Positions 55,915 through 64,000 of a DNA stretch of 64,000 bases are shown here, one piece after another. The notes under the pieces are model-generated. The model saw only the letters and a program-made list of their open reading frames with translations, was not told the DNA's origin and ran no database searches. The stretch lies in NCBI GenBank assembly GCA_039714735.1, contig JBDLIT010000005.1:1-64000 (forward strand), read 5' to 3'. Within the stretch, counting starts at the first letter, position 1; each line of letters starts with the position of its first letter. The stretch comes from JASJBU01 sp039714735. GTDB lineage: Bacteria > Pseudomonadota > Gammaproteobacteria > Chromatiales > Chromatiaceae. Made by a program: the position numbers and the translations under genes.

Positions 55915-57648
55915 ATGAATGACCGCCGATCAATCCTTATAATTTGCCTCGCATTTCTCTTTGCGGGATGTGCATCAAATCTCCCACAGACCGCACCATC
56001 CGCTGAGACCCCGGGTCCTGCTGCTCTGATACCACAGCAAACCACGAACCAACTCGGCCAACAGACCCTAAGCAGCGGTGTAATCTACGACACACTCACC
56101 GCGGAAATAGCCGCTCAGCGCGGCGATCACCACACAGCATTCATCCATGCCTTCCGCGCAGCGGAGCAATCCAGAGCGCCTTCCGCTGCAGAACGCGCCA
56201 CGCAACTGGCCCTGCAGGCCAAACTGACGCCCGAAGCCATGCAAGCAACCCATCTCTGGCTCGAACTCAACCCCGACTCGCTTGGCGCGAACCAAATCGC
56301 AGCCCTACTCACCGCAAACGCCAAACAACTGACTGAAACAGTCAAGCACTTACACGAAGTGGTCAGAATCGCCAATCTCAAGGGGCAGAATGGTTATCTT
56401 AAGGCTGCCGCAATAGCCGAGAAGGCAGGATCTCCTGACCAATCACTTGCACTCATGCAACAGGTCATCCCCGCCGATACAACCGACCCTGACGCCCTCT
56501 ATGCAATCGCCGTAACTGCCATTCAGGCCAGACAATACACCCTCGCGGAGCAGAGTATGAGCCGCGCCCTGCAAAGCAGGCCCGATTGGTCGAAGGGGAT
56601 GCTATTACTCAGCCGCAGCCTCATCGCACAGGAAAGGCAAGATGAAGGACTGGAGATCCTCAAACAGGCGGTGGCCAGCGCCCCAGAAAAGGCAGAATTA
56701 CGCCTGACTTACGCAAGACTGCTGCTGGACAATAATCAATTGGCAGAGTCCTTAGAGCAGTTTGAGATCCTCAATCAACAGAACCCCAAAAATCAGGACA
56801 TCATATTTGCCCTAGGGGTCATCTCATCTGAACTCAAAAAATATGATTTGGCAAAAGAGTATTTTCAGCGGTTATTAAAGAACAGAAATAAACGTAGCGA
56901 GTCACATTTTCAACTCGGACTGATTGCCCAGAAGCTGAATGATCCGGGCACGGCTTTACAGCACTTCAGCAAGGTTGATGGCAAAAACCAGGCGGACGCC
57001 CACATACAGATGGCAAGAATACTGGCGGCGCTGGGACAACTGAACGAGGCTCGGGAATTACTCCAGCGTTTACGCATCGCCCTGCCACAACACGGCTCCA
57101 AACTGCATCTGATTGAGGCGGATTTACTGCGTGATGCTCAACAATACACGCTTGCCCATGATATTTATAATCGCGCCCTCGAGCTTTATGCAGGCAATAT
57201 TGATCTACTCTATGCCCGAGCCCTGAATGCAGCAGATATGGGGCAGATCAACATCCTCGAGCAGGACCTGAACAACATTCTCAACCATCAACCCAATCAC
57301 GCGGACGCACTCAACGCACTCGGTTACACCTTGGCTGATCAGACCGGTCGACTCGGTGAAGCCAAACAATTCATCCAGAGGGCGCTCACCCTGAAACCGG
57401 ACAGCCCGGCCATTCTCGACAGTATGGGCTGGGTCGAATTCCGGCTGGGAAATCTTGAAGATGCGCTGAAATTTCTGCAACAGGCAGCAAAATTCAGCCC
57501 GGATGCTGAAATTGCCTCCCATCTAGGTGAAGTGCTCTGGCACATGGACAAAAAGAATCAGGCTCTAAAAGTCTGGCAAAAGGCGAATGAACTGGAACCT
57601 GACAACCGCTTCATCAAGCCTGTCATGCAGCGGCTTGGCGCCGAGTAG
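55915..57648 (+). CDS. TPR-repeat lipoprotein
   Basis: This 577-aa protein has a lipoprotein signal (CLAFLFAGC, lipidated Cys19) followed by a low-complexity linker and many TPR helices from about residue 60 to the end (for example LNALGYTLADQTGRLGEAKQFIQRALTL and ILDSMGWVEFRLGNLEDALKFLQQA). It is probably an outer- or inner-membrane-anchored scaffold for protein contacts. TPR proteins of this type commonly precede lolB-ispE in gammaproteobacteria; here lolB is missing and ispE starts 3 bp later. No clear SD precedes the ATG. Confidence 0.88.
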   Translation: MNDRRSILIICLAFLFAGCASNLPQTAPSAETPGPAALIPQQTTNQLGQQTLSSGVIYDTLTAEIAAQRGDHHTAFIHAFRAAEQSRAPSAAERATQLALQAKLTPEAMQATHLWLELNPDSLGANQIAALLTANAKQLTETVKHLHEVVRIANLKGQNGYLKAAAIAEKAGSPDQSLALMQQVIPADTTDPDALYAIAVTAIQARQYTLAEQSMSRALQSRPDWSKGMLLLSRSLIAQERQDEGLEILKQAVASAPEKAELRLTYARLLLDNNQLAESLEQFEILNQQNPKNQDIIFALGVISSELKKYDLAKEYFQRLLKNRNKRSESHFQLGLIAQKLNDPGTALQHFSKVDGKNQADAHIQMARILAALGQLNEARELLQRLRIALPQHGSKLHLIEADLLRDAQQYTLAHDIYNRALELYAGNIDLLYARALNAADMGQINILEQDLNNILNHQPNHADALNALGYTLADQTGRLGEAKQFIQRALTLKPDSPAILDSMGWVEFRLGNLEDALKFLQQAAKFSPDAEIASHLGEVLWHMDKKNQALKVWQKANELEPDNRFIKPVMQRLGAE

Positions 57649-57651
57649 ACC

Positions 57652-58497
57652 ATGCCGCAAGCAAATGCCTGGCCGGCGCCGGCAAAACTCAATCTGATGC
57701 TGCGCATCGTCGGACGCCGTGCAGATGGATACCATGAATTACAAACGGTTTTTCAATTCCTGGACTACCAGGATCAGCTCTTCTTCACTCCGCGGCCCGA
57801 CAGCCGGGTTGTCATCAGCGCCCCCCTCGAGGGCGTTGCTCCAGAACAGGATCTAAGCTTTCGCGCAGCCCGTCTGTTACAGACGAAAACCCACACCAAA
57901 CAAGGGATAGAGATCAGACTCGAAAAACGACTGCCCATGGGTGGCGGCCTGGGTGGCGGCAGTTCCGATGCCGCCACCACACTGCTTGCCCTGAACCAGA
58001 TCTGGGAGGCCGGATTAAGCATGACGCAATTGGCGGATCTCGGCATCGCCTTGGGCGCAGATGTACCGATTTTTATGCATGGCCACGCTGCCTGGGCTGA
58101 AGGCATCGGCGAGCAGCTGTCTGAGATTGACCTACCGGAACCTTGGTACCTGATACTAACCCCGGACTGCCAAGTCTCAACCGCAGAAATCTTCGCATCA
58201 CCCGATTTGACACGCAACTCACCCAGGATCAAAATACGCGACTTTCTGCAGGGCGAAAGAAACAACGATTGCCTGCCCGTGGTGCGCCGGCGTCATCCTG
58301 AAGTGGCAGAGGCGCTGGATTGGCTTGGAGAACATGCTCCAGCACAAATGACTGGGACCGGCGCCTGTGTATTCGCAGCATTCTCAAATGAATCTGCAGC
58401 ACGCGCAGTGTATCGTCAACTGCCTGGCGATCTGCAGGGATTTGTCGCAAGGGGAACCAACCAGTCTCCGTTACTCGACAAACTCAGGAACAACTGA
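57652..58497 (+). CDS. ispE: 4-diphosphocytidyl-2-C-methyl-D-erythritol kinase
   Basis: This 281-aa GHMP kinase of the MEP isoprenoid pathway has AWPAPAKLNLMLRIVGRRADGYHEL, the ATP loop PMGGGLGGGSSDAATTLLAL, and the C-terminal MTGTGACVFAAF. It is coupled by 3 bp to the TPR gene and followed by tRNA-Gln, the classic ispE-tRNA-Gln-prs order. Confidence 0.97.
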   Translation: MPQANAWPAPAKLNLMLRIVGRRADGYHELQTVFQFLDYQDQLFFTPRPDSRVVISAPLEGVAPEQDLSFRAARLLQTKTHTKQGIEIRLEKRLPMGGGLGGGSSDAATTLLALNQIWEAGLSMTQLADLGIALGADVPIFMHGHAAWAEGIGEQLSEIDLPEPWYLILTPDCQVSTAEIFASPDLTRNSPRIKIRDFLQGERNNDCLPVVRRRHPEVAEALDWLGEHAPAQMTGTGACVFAAFSNESAARAVYRQLPGDLQGFVARGTNQSPLLDKLRNN

Positions 58498-58546
58498 AAA
58501 TCCATTTGTGGAACGGTTAGCTGTAGAATAGACATAATAGTTTTTT

Positions 58547-58621
58547 TGGGGCGTCGCCAAGCGGCTAGGCACCAGGTTTTGATCCTGGCATACGTTGGTT
58601 CGAGTCCAACCGCCCCAGCCA
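58547..58621 (+). tRNA. tRNA-Gln (TTG)
   Basis: This 75-nt tRNA has acceptor TGGGGCG with CGCCCCA, anticodon loop TTTTGAT (anticodon TTG), T-arm GGTTCGAGTCC and an encoded CCA. A TAGAAT box lies about 20 bp upstream. Confidence 0.97.
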
Positions 58622-58756
58622 ATTTAATGGTTGCAGGCATAGCGCTAGGAGATAAGTCATCCCTGGCGCTTGGGGTCCGACACGACCTCGGACGCATAGA
58701 GATATGCGAATGCCGCAATGGAAAGGATGCCTTGGAGCAACCCTGACAGCGCTCCT

Positions 58757-58795
58757 CAGCTGGGTTTGTCTACAGGACATACGGTCTTGGCTCAC
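58757..58795 (+). repeat. Degenerate copy of the nusG-rplK repeat
   Basis: TGTCTACAGGACATACGGTC and then TTGGCTCAC match TGTCCACTGGACAAACGGTC and CGGCTCAC at 52737-52765 in 24 of 29 positions. It is in the tRNA-Gln to prs gap (260 bp), which otherwise shows only a GTCCGA/TCGGAC hairpin near 58676 and no gene. Confidence 0.6.
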
Positions 58796-58881
58796 ATTGA
58801 CCAGTTAAACCGGGCAAATTACTGAGAGCGATTTTGTCTGCCATTCACTGACAGATATTCAATGACTTAGGGGATGCCGCC

Positions 58882-59835
58882 TTGCCTTCAAGCTCCATTA
58901 TGGTTTTTTCCGGTAACGCCAATCCGGAACTGACCAACGAAATTGTCACTCATCTCAACATCCCATTAGGCAAGATACAGGTTGGCCGTTTCAGCGATGG
59001 CGAGGTGATGGCTGAAGTCCAGGAAAATGTCCGCGGCCGCGACGTCTTCATCGTCCAGCCCACTTCAGCACCCACCAACGAAAATCTCATGGAACTGCTG
59101 GTGATGATCGACGCGATGCGCTGGTCATCCGCCAAGCGCATCACCGCAGTAATACCCTATTTCGGTTATGCCCGGCAAGACCGGCGCCCACGCTCGGCTC
59201 GGGTCCCGATTACCGCAAGGCTGGCTGCAAAGATGATCGGTGCGGCAGGCGCCAACCGGGTGCTGACTGTCGACCTGCATGCCGACCAGATCGTCGGTTT
59301 TTTCGATACCCCGGTGGACAATGTCTATGCATCACCACTCCTGCTGGGCGATGTCTGGCGTCAGAAATATCCTGATCTGATGGTGGTCTCTCCCGACGTT
59401 GGTGGTGTGGTGAGAGCGCGTGCTCTGGCCAAGCGTTTGGATGATGCCGAACTGGCTATCATCGACAAGCGCCGCCCCCGCCCGAACGAAGCGAAAATCA
59501 TGAACATCATCGGTAAAGTTGAAGGTCGCACCTGTGTGATCATCGATGATCTGGTTGATACTGCCGGAACCCTCTGCCAGGCCGCCAATGCGTTAAAAGA
59601 CCACGGTGCAGCCAAGGTGGTGGCCTACTGCACTCACCCTGTTCTGTCCGGCCCTGCGGTGGCGAACATCAACAACTCCAGACTGGACGAGCTAGTCGTT
59701 ACCAATACCATTCTGCTCTCTCCAGAGGCTCAGGCCTGCGACAGAATACGCCAGGTCAGTATTGCTGAACTCATGGCGGAAACCATACGCCGCGTGAGTA
59801 ATGAAGAGTCAGTCAGCTCATTGTTTATTGACTAA
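58882..59835 (+). CDS. prs: Ribose-phosphate pyrophosphokinase
   Basis: This 317-aa enzyme makes PRPP from ribose-5-phosphate and ATP for nucleotide, histidine and NAD synthesis. It has MVFSGNANPELTNEI, YFGYARQDRRPRSARVPITA, VLTVDLHADQIVGFFDTPVD, and the PRPP loop CVIIDDLVDTAGTL. I use the TTG at 58882, eight bases after AGGGG; the first in-frame ATG (58900) lacks an SD. Confidence 0.96.
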   Translation: MPSSSIMVFSGNANPELTNEIVTHLNIPLGKIQVGRFSDGEVMAEVQENVRGRDVFIVQPTSAPTNENLMELLVMIDAMRWSSAKRITAVIPYFGYARQDRRPRSARVPITARLAAKMIGAAGANRVLTVDLHADQIVGFFDTPVDNVYASPLLLGDVWRQKYPDLMVVSPDVGGVVRARALAKRLDDAELAIIDKRRPRPNEAKIMNIIGKVEGRTCVIIDDLVDTAGTLCQAANALKDHGAAKVVAYCTHPVLSGPAVANINNSRLDELVVTNTILLSPEAQACDRIRQVSIAELMAETIRRVSNEESVSSLFID

Positions 59836-59919
59836 AAATAGCCTCAAACAAGCCGAATCACTGGAAAAAAGCTGTATTTCTGTTAGAATCGCGCGCTCGC
59901 TGAGAGTAAGCGAAACAGT

Positions 59920-59943
59920 CGTCATCCAGGTCGCGGGATGACG
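59920..59943 (+). terminator. Hairpin between prs and rplY
   Basis: CGTCATCC pairs with GGATGACG around an 8-nt loop and is followed by GTTTCTCC. It lies in the rplY leader, about 35 bp before the ATG, downstream of a TTAGAAT box (59883-59889), so it is either a weak terminator for prs or a leader structure of rplY. Confidence 0.35.
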
Positions 59944-59977
59944 GTTTCTCCAATTTTCAACATTCCAGGAGATTGCA

Positions 59978-60613
59978 ATGTCTGCAAACTTTATAGTTAA
60001 CGCTGAATTACGGACCGATACGGGGAAAGGTGCGAGCCGCCGCCTGCGCCGGTCTGGTCGGCTTCCCGGCATCCTCTATGGCGCACATAAAGAGCCTACC
60101 ATGATCTCTCTGACGCACCATGAACTGGCCCGTCAGCTTGAGGATGAAGCCTTTTACTCAAAACTGCTCACCCTCAAACTGGAAGACCAGGAACAGATTG
60201 TCGTCCTGAAAGACCTGCAGCGCCACCCTGCCAAACCATTCGTGATCCATGCGGATTTTCAACGCGTTCAGGCCGATGAGAAGATCCGTCTGCACGTGCC
60301 TCTGCACTTCATAAACGAGGCCAATTGCCCGGGCATCAAGTCTGGCGGCCAGGCCAGTCATCAGCTGACCGACGTGGAGATCACCTGTCTGCCGAAAGAT
60401 CTACCGGAATTCATTGAAGTCGACATATCTGAATTGAATATTGGCGATGCCATTCATCTTTCTGAAATGAAACTGCCGGCTGGCGTGGAATTTCCAAGCA
60501 GTGATGGTGAAGACTTCATTGTAGTCAATATTCATAGCGGCCATATGGGTGAAGAAGACGAAGAAGCAGGAGAAGGAGAAGGAGAGGCTGAAGCAGGAGA
60601 AGTAATCGAGTAA
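59978..60613 (+). CDS. rplY: 50S ribosomal protein L25 (CTC family, long form)
   Basis: This 211-aa protein has the 5S rRNA-binding N-terminal domain (ANFIVNAELRTDTGKGASRRLRRSGRLPGILYG) and the TL5/CTC C-terminal beta domain (VEITCLPKDLPEFIEVDISE). It ends in a very acidic tail (GEEDEEAGEGEGEAEAGEV). AGGAG lies seven bases before the ATG. Confidence 0.96.
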   Translation: MSANFIVNAELRTDTGKGASRRLRRSGRLPGILYGAHKEPTMISLTHHELARQLEDEAFYSKLLTLKLEDQEQIVVLKDLQRHPAKPFVIHADFQRVQADEKIRLHVPLHFINEANCPGIKSGGQASHQLTDVEITCLPKDLPEFIEVDISELNIGDAIHLSEMKLPAGVEFPSSDGEDFIVVNIHSGHMGEEDEEAGEGEGEAEAGEVIE

Positions 60614-60621
60614 TCCATTGC

Positions 60622-60648
60622 GCGTGGAGGACGTTACATCCTCCACGC
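60622..60648 (+). terminator. Hairpin between rplY and pth
   Basis: A perfect 10-bp stem (GCGTGGAGGA with TCCTCCACGC) has a 7-nt loop and lies 8 bp past the rplY stop. No T run follows, so it may be a partial terminator or a stabilising 3' structure, with pth read through. Confidence 0.5.
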
Positions 60649-60670
60649 ACCTCACCTCATACAGAACCTG

Positions 60671-61255
60671 ATGTCACCCCCCACCATCAAACTGATTGTT
60701 GGATTAGGCAATCCTGGTTCAGAATACGAGCAGACTCGCCACAATACCGGCTTCTGGTTTGTCGACCTGCTTGCCCGGCGCCATAACGCTACATTCAAAT
60801 CAGAATCCAGACACCATGGACAGGTCTGCCGTTTGACCCTGCATGGCCAGGACTGCCGGCTGCTAAAACCATCAACCTTCATGAACCGCAGTGGCCAGGC
60901 CGTGGCAAGCCTCGCCCATTATTTCAGAATCACACCGCAAGAGATCCTGGTCGCACATGATGAGCTGGACCTACCTGCCGGCTCCATTCGCCTCAAGACC
61001 GGAGGAGGTCATGCCGGCCATAACGGCTTGAGGGATATCATGAACGCACTGGGGAACCGGGATTTCCACCGCCTGCGAATTGGCATCGACCATCCAAATG
61101 ATCGCCGGGCCGTAGTGGACTATGTCCTGACTCGCCCTTCCAAGGCGGACCGTGAATCGATTGAACAGAATCTTGAGACCGCCGCAGATTGCCTTGATGA
61201 CATCATATCCGGAAACCTGCAACGAGCAATGAATCAGCTCCATACCACCCGATAG
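60671..61255 (+). CDS. pth: Peptidyl-tRNA hydrolase
   Basis: This 194-aa esterase recycles peptidyl-tRNA. It has LIVGLGNPGSEYEQTRHNTG (catalytic His in RHNTG), KPSTFMNRSGQAV, HDELDLPAGSIRLKTGGGHA and GHNGLRDI. The usual next gene ychF is not here; an unrelated lipoprotein-type module follows. Confidence 0.97.
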   Translation: MSPPTIKLIVGLGNPGSEYEQTRHNTGFWFVDLLARRHNATFKSESRHHGQVCRLTLHGQDCRLLKPSTFMNRSGQAVASLAHYFRITPQEILVAHDELDLPAGSIRLKTGGGHAGHNGLRDIMNALGNRDFHRLRIGIDHPNDRRAVVDYVLTRPSKADRESIEQNLETAADCLDDIISGNLQRAMNQLHTTR

Positions 61256-61354
61256 CCGGGCCCAGCGTCCGATCAATCAACTTCTCTCCAGACCTTTCCT
61301 CCTTTACGCCGTTTGTGAAACAGTTTGAACTCATTCTGTTATTCGTATGATAAA

Positions 61355-61383
61355 TTGTATTTATATAATTGTTTGCTTATAAT
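61355..61383 (+). promoter_or_regulatory. Promoter of the LolA-like/permease operon
   Basis: TTGTAT and TATAAT are separated by exactly 17 bp in a very AT-rich stretch, about 40 bp before the next ATG. The -10 is a perfect match. Confidence 0.75.
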
Positions 61384-61421
61384 CCATTTAACATATATCC
61401 AACAAATGACAGGTTGAAACA

Positions 61422-62177
61422 ATGAAGCTATATACCATTGCAACCACCCTGCTGATCCTGATTTCCAGCACTGCATCTGCTGCTGAAAGCGAAGCTGAAG
61501 CCCTCGCATTACTGAAAAAGAGTGAAGCGCTGATGCGCTCTCCAGCCACGGCAGCGGAATATCAGGTCGATATTATTCGCCCTGACTGGCAGCGCACCAT
61601 GACGTTCAGGAGTCTGGACGACAATATAAAAAAACGCTTCCGCATGGAGATCCTCTCGCCTCGAAAAACGAAAGGAACTGTGTTTTTGAAAATCGACAAC
61701 AAGCTGTCGATGTATCTGCCGAAACTGCGCAGGCAGATCGCTATTTCACCCGCCATGATGCACGATCCCTGGATGGGATCCGACTTTAATAATCAGGACC
61801 TGCTGGAAACCGACTCCCTGGTCAGCGGCTATTCACACCGGATTACCAAACGCGAGGGTACGGGTGAGCAGGAGATAATCAGCATCGAGTCCGTACCGTA
61901 TGCGGAAACCACAGTATCCTGGCTCAGACTGGAGCATCGTATCCGTGCCGACGGCATGCCGATCGATGTGACCTATATCTGCAAACGGGGAAATCCCGGC
62001 CGCAAGCTCTCCTTTGATACACCTCAGGAGATGGATGGCAGGATCATACCGACGCGCTGGAGCATGGAATCACTCAAGGAAGAGGGTAAACGTACTATCA
62101 TTACAATGAAATCCATTGATTTCGACACCCAGTTGAATGAAGCGCTTTTTACTCCCATGAAAAAGACCAAGGATTAG
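61422..62177 (+). CDS. LolA-like outer-membrane lipoprotein-sorting protein
   Basis: This 251-aa periplasmic protein has a signal peptide (residues 1-20, ending SSTASA). The mature part has the pattern of the LolA/LppX-like sorting family: ALALLKKSEALMR, VDIIRPDWQRTMTFRS, KGTVFLKIDNKLSMYLPKLRRQI, MMHDPWMGSDFNNQDLL and ITMKSIDFDTQLNEALFTP. Such proteins are a half-open beta barrel that carries lipids or lipoproteins. It is followed within 15 bp by two FtsX-type permeases, which suggests an envelope export system distinct from the housekeeping Lol pathway. The cargo is not known. Confidence 0.85.
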   Translation: MKLYTIATTLLILISSTASAAESEAEALALLKKSEALMRSPATAAEYQVDIIRPDWQRTMTFRSLDDNIKKRFRMEILSPRKTKGTVFLKIDNKLSMYLPKLRRQIAISPAMMHDPWMGSDFNNQDLLETDSLVSGYSHRITKREGTGEQEIISIESVPYAETTVSWLRLEHRIRADGMPIDVTYICKRGNPGRKLSFDTPQEMDGRIIPTRWSMESLKEEGKRTIITMKSIDFDTQLNEALFTPMKKTKD

Positions 62178-62192
62178 TGCTTTTATAAAGCC

Positions 62193-63437
62193 ATGAAACC
62201 AAAGCAGCGAATCGTACAACCCGTTATCGTTGCAGTTGCCATCCGCAATTTGACCGGCCATCTTCGGCGTACCCTGCTGACGGTCAGCGCTATTGCTGCC
62301 GGCCTGGCCTCGCTCATCTTTCTCTGGGGATTCAACGATGGCTTACACCGGAATATGCTCTCCAACTTCCAGGATGCCATCATTGGCAGCATCCAGATCC
62401 ACCAACAAGGCTTTTTCGAGCATCCAAGATTATCGCTTTACCTAAAATCACCTGAGCTCGTCATCGAACAAATAGAGGCTGCGCATGTTTCCAATTGGGC
62501 CCGCCGCCTGGAGGCCTTCGCCCTGGCGACATCCGAGCAGACAACCGAAGGTGTCATGTTGATCGGTATGGAGGCTGACCGCGAAGTGGGTGTAACCCAA
62601 CTCAAACAGCGGATTGGAGTAGGTCGCTTCCTCCAGCCAGAAGACGACTATAGCCTGATCCTGGGAGCTACGACCGCAAAAAACCTCAAGGTAGAGGTAG
62701 GGGACCCTATCGTGATGGTGGGTTATGACCGTTTTGGCGCATTGGTTGCTGAAGAGTTTACCCTCGTAGGCATCATTACCAGCGGTGAAATGGGGCTCGA
62801 CCAGGGCATGGCCCTGACCAATCTCAGCGCATTGCAGGAGATGCTGGACATGCCTAACAGCATCACAGGAGTCGTATTGAGGGTGCCGGATAGCGGTATC
62901 GCAAATCTGGCTGATGCTCTGTCCCTCAAACTGGCGGATCAAAATCTAGAGATCATGCCCTGGAGTGAAATGTTTCCAGTCGTCCAGGAGTGGATCACCC
63001 TGCATAATGGCTTTCTCTACCTGTTTGTCGCTATCGTGCTGTTCATCGTCATTGCCGGCGAGCTCAATACATTGTTGTTATCGATGCTTGAAAGAACCCG
63101 TGATTTCGGTGTTTTCATGGCCATCGGCACCGCACGCAAGCAAATTGGACTCATGCTGATGCTGGAAGCAGTACTGCTGGGCCTCATCGGTTCATTGCTT
63201 GGCAGCCTTTTCGGCATTGCAATCATTCTGACCACCAGCCAAACCGGTCTTGATCTTTCCATCCTTTTAGGCTCGACCAGCCGCTTCTATGTTGATCCCG
63301 TGATCTATCCCGAACTCAATCTCGACCATCTTGGCATCACCGTCATCAGCATCCTGTGCGCCTCTTTCCTGGCAGGAATCTATCCCGCCTGGCGCGCCGT
63401 GAAACTGCAACCTGTCGAGGCGATACGCAATGGCTGA
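62193..63437 (+). CDS. FtsX/MacB-type ABC transporter permease
   Basis: This 414-aa protein has an N-terminal membrane helix (HLRRTLLTVSAIAAGLASLIFLWGF), a large periplasmic domain (about 50-265), and three C-terminal helices (YLFVAIVLFIVIAGELNTLLLSML, LGLIGSLLGSLFGIAIILT, ITVISILCASFLAGIYPAWRAV), ending KLQPVEAIRNG. This is the LolC/LolE/MacB architecture. Its stop overlaps the next permease start by 8 bp. No ATPase gene is inside the window; it may follow the second permease. Confidence 0.9.
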   Translation: MKPKQRIVQPVIVAVAIRNLTGHLRRTLLTVSAIAAGLASLIFLWGFNDGLHRNMLSNFQDAIIGSIQIHQQGFFEHPRLSLYLKSPELVIEQIEAAHVSNWARRLEAFALATSEQTTEGVMLIGMEADREVGVTQLKQRIGVGRFLQPEDDYSLILGATTAKNLKVEVGDPIVMVGYDRFGALVAEEFTLVGIITSGEMGLDQGMALTNLSALQEMLDMPNSITGVVLRVPDSGIANLADALSLKLADQNLEIMPWSEMFPVVQEWITLHNGFLYLFVAIVLFIVIAGELNTLLLSMLERTRDFGVFMAIGTARKQIGLMLMLEAVLLGLIGSLLGSLFGIAIILTTSQTGLDLSILLGSTSRFYVDPVIYPELNLDHLGITVISILCASFLAGIYPAWRAVKLQPVEAIRNG

Positions 63438-64000
63438 TGCTTCACGCCTGGGAATAGGCTACTACTTCGCTTTATCGATTCGAAATCTGTTGCGCAATCC
63501 ACGCCGTACCGGTATCACACTGATTACCATGGTCTTCGGCATCTCCACCCTGACTCTGCTAGGCGCCCTGAACGACGGCTGGCTCAATCAGATGAGAACC
63601 AACTTCATCCTCAGCTACACCGGTCACATCCAGATCCACAGCAAAGGCTTTGAGGCATCAAAAAGCCTGCAGGACAGCATCACCGAGCCAGACGAAATTC
63701 TGCATTACATAAACTATCCTGAGATCATCGGTTGGACCCAGCGCATTCGAACCTCGGGACTCGCCTCCCTGGGTGGCAGCAGCGCCGGAGTACAGATTAT
63801 GGCAACCGACCCGGAGCAGGAGACCTGGGTTACATCCATGCATCAAAACATCAATGCGGGACGCTGGCTGAATCCCGGCATGCCCCATGACCTGCTGCTT
63901 GGCAACACCGTAGCGCGAAGTATCGGTGCCGGCCTGGGTGACAAAATCATCCTCATGGCGCAACGTGCGAACGGTGAAATGATCTCGGAAGTCTTTTATC
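63430..64000 (+). CDS. Second FtsX/MacB-type ABC permease, partial
   Basis: The frame begins at ATG 63430, inside the end of the preceding permease gene, and runs off the window after 190 codons. It starts MADASRLGIGYYFALSIRNL, then LLRNPRRTGITLITMVFGIS and GHIQIHSKGFEASKSLQDS. It is paralogous to the first permease in its N-terminal helix and periplasmic start (compare GSIQIHQQGFFEH). The two would form a heterodimer like LolCE. Confidence 0.88.
   Translation, partial: MADASRLGIGYYFALSIRNLLRNPRRTGITLITMVFGISTLTLLGALNDGWLNQMRTNFILSYTGHIQIHSKGFEASKSLQDSITEPDEILHYINYPEIIGWTQRIRTSGLASLGGSSAGVQIMATDPEQETWVTSMHQNINAGRWLNPGMPHDLLLGNTVARSIGAGLGDKIILMAQRANGEMISEVFY

Overview
The window looks like a chromosomal segment of a gammaproteobacterium, probably of the sulfur-oxidising Chromatiales type. 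The support is the gene order of the ribosomal and RNA polymerase region (tRNA-Tyr/Gly/Thr-tuf-tRNA-Trp-secE-nusG-rplKAJL-rpoBC-rpsLG-fusA-tuf-S10-spc-alpha), the lolB-less TPR-ispE-tRNA-Gln-prs-rplY-pth block, and the AmpD/AmpE, FKBP-NadC and DsrC/TusE-like genes. The lineage assignment is inference from gene content only. There is no rRNA operon, CRISPR array, prophage or insertion sequence.

Layout. 1-271 is the 5' end of ilvD (minus strand). 387-6165 (minus) is a signalling operon: OmpR-type response regulator, LysM-FecR repeat protein, CHASE2 histidine kinase. 6266-8316 (minus) holds three envelope genes: OmpA-like with calcium-binding repeats, MscS channel, GlsB/YeaQ-like membrane protein. 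8493-11211 (plus) is a mixed stretch: MTH1187 thiamine-binding-like protein, a HugZ-type gene remnant, a DsrC/TusE-like protein, an EgtB-like protein without its iron ligands, and a 78-aa flagellar-rod-like protein. 11290-14920 (minus) carries nadC, an FKBP isomerase and a DUF1631 protein. 15266-19631 (plus) is a tightly packed run: two DUF1538 membrane proteins, a PII-like protein, a CBS-pair protein, ampD, ampE and a histidine phosphatase. 19639-20685 has a CRP-like palindrome, possible small genes and a SpoU-type methyltransferase. 20899-23134 (plus) has a cytochrome b and pyruvate kinase.

23193-55690 (minus) is the contiguous translation and transcription superoperon, from tRNA-Tyr at the right to rplQ at the left. 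It contains two identical tuf genes, an L10 autoregulatory leader, an attenuator-like hairpin between rplL and rpoB, a probable rplK promoter and leader, and a pair of identical 58-bp repeats between nusG and rplK.

55915-61255 (plus) runs TPR lipoprotein, ispE, tRNA-Gln, prs, rplY, pth. 61422-64000 (plus) starts a LolA-like/FtsX-type permease module that leaves the window.

The most interesting parts are the DUF1538-DUF1538-PII-CBS cassette (a plausible undescribed nucleotide-gated transport system), the EgtB-like protein that has lost all three metal-binding histidines beside a one-cysteine DsrC homologue, the dispersed palindromic repeat family, and the three-gene CHASE2/FecR/response-regulator system. 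All functions are read from sequence by eye; no database search was run.
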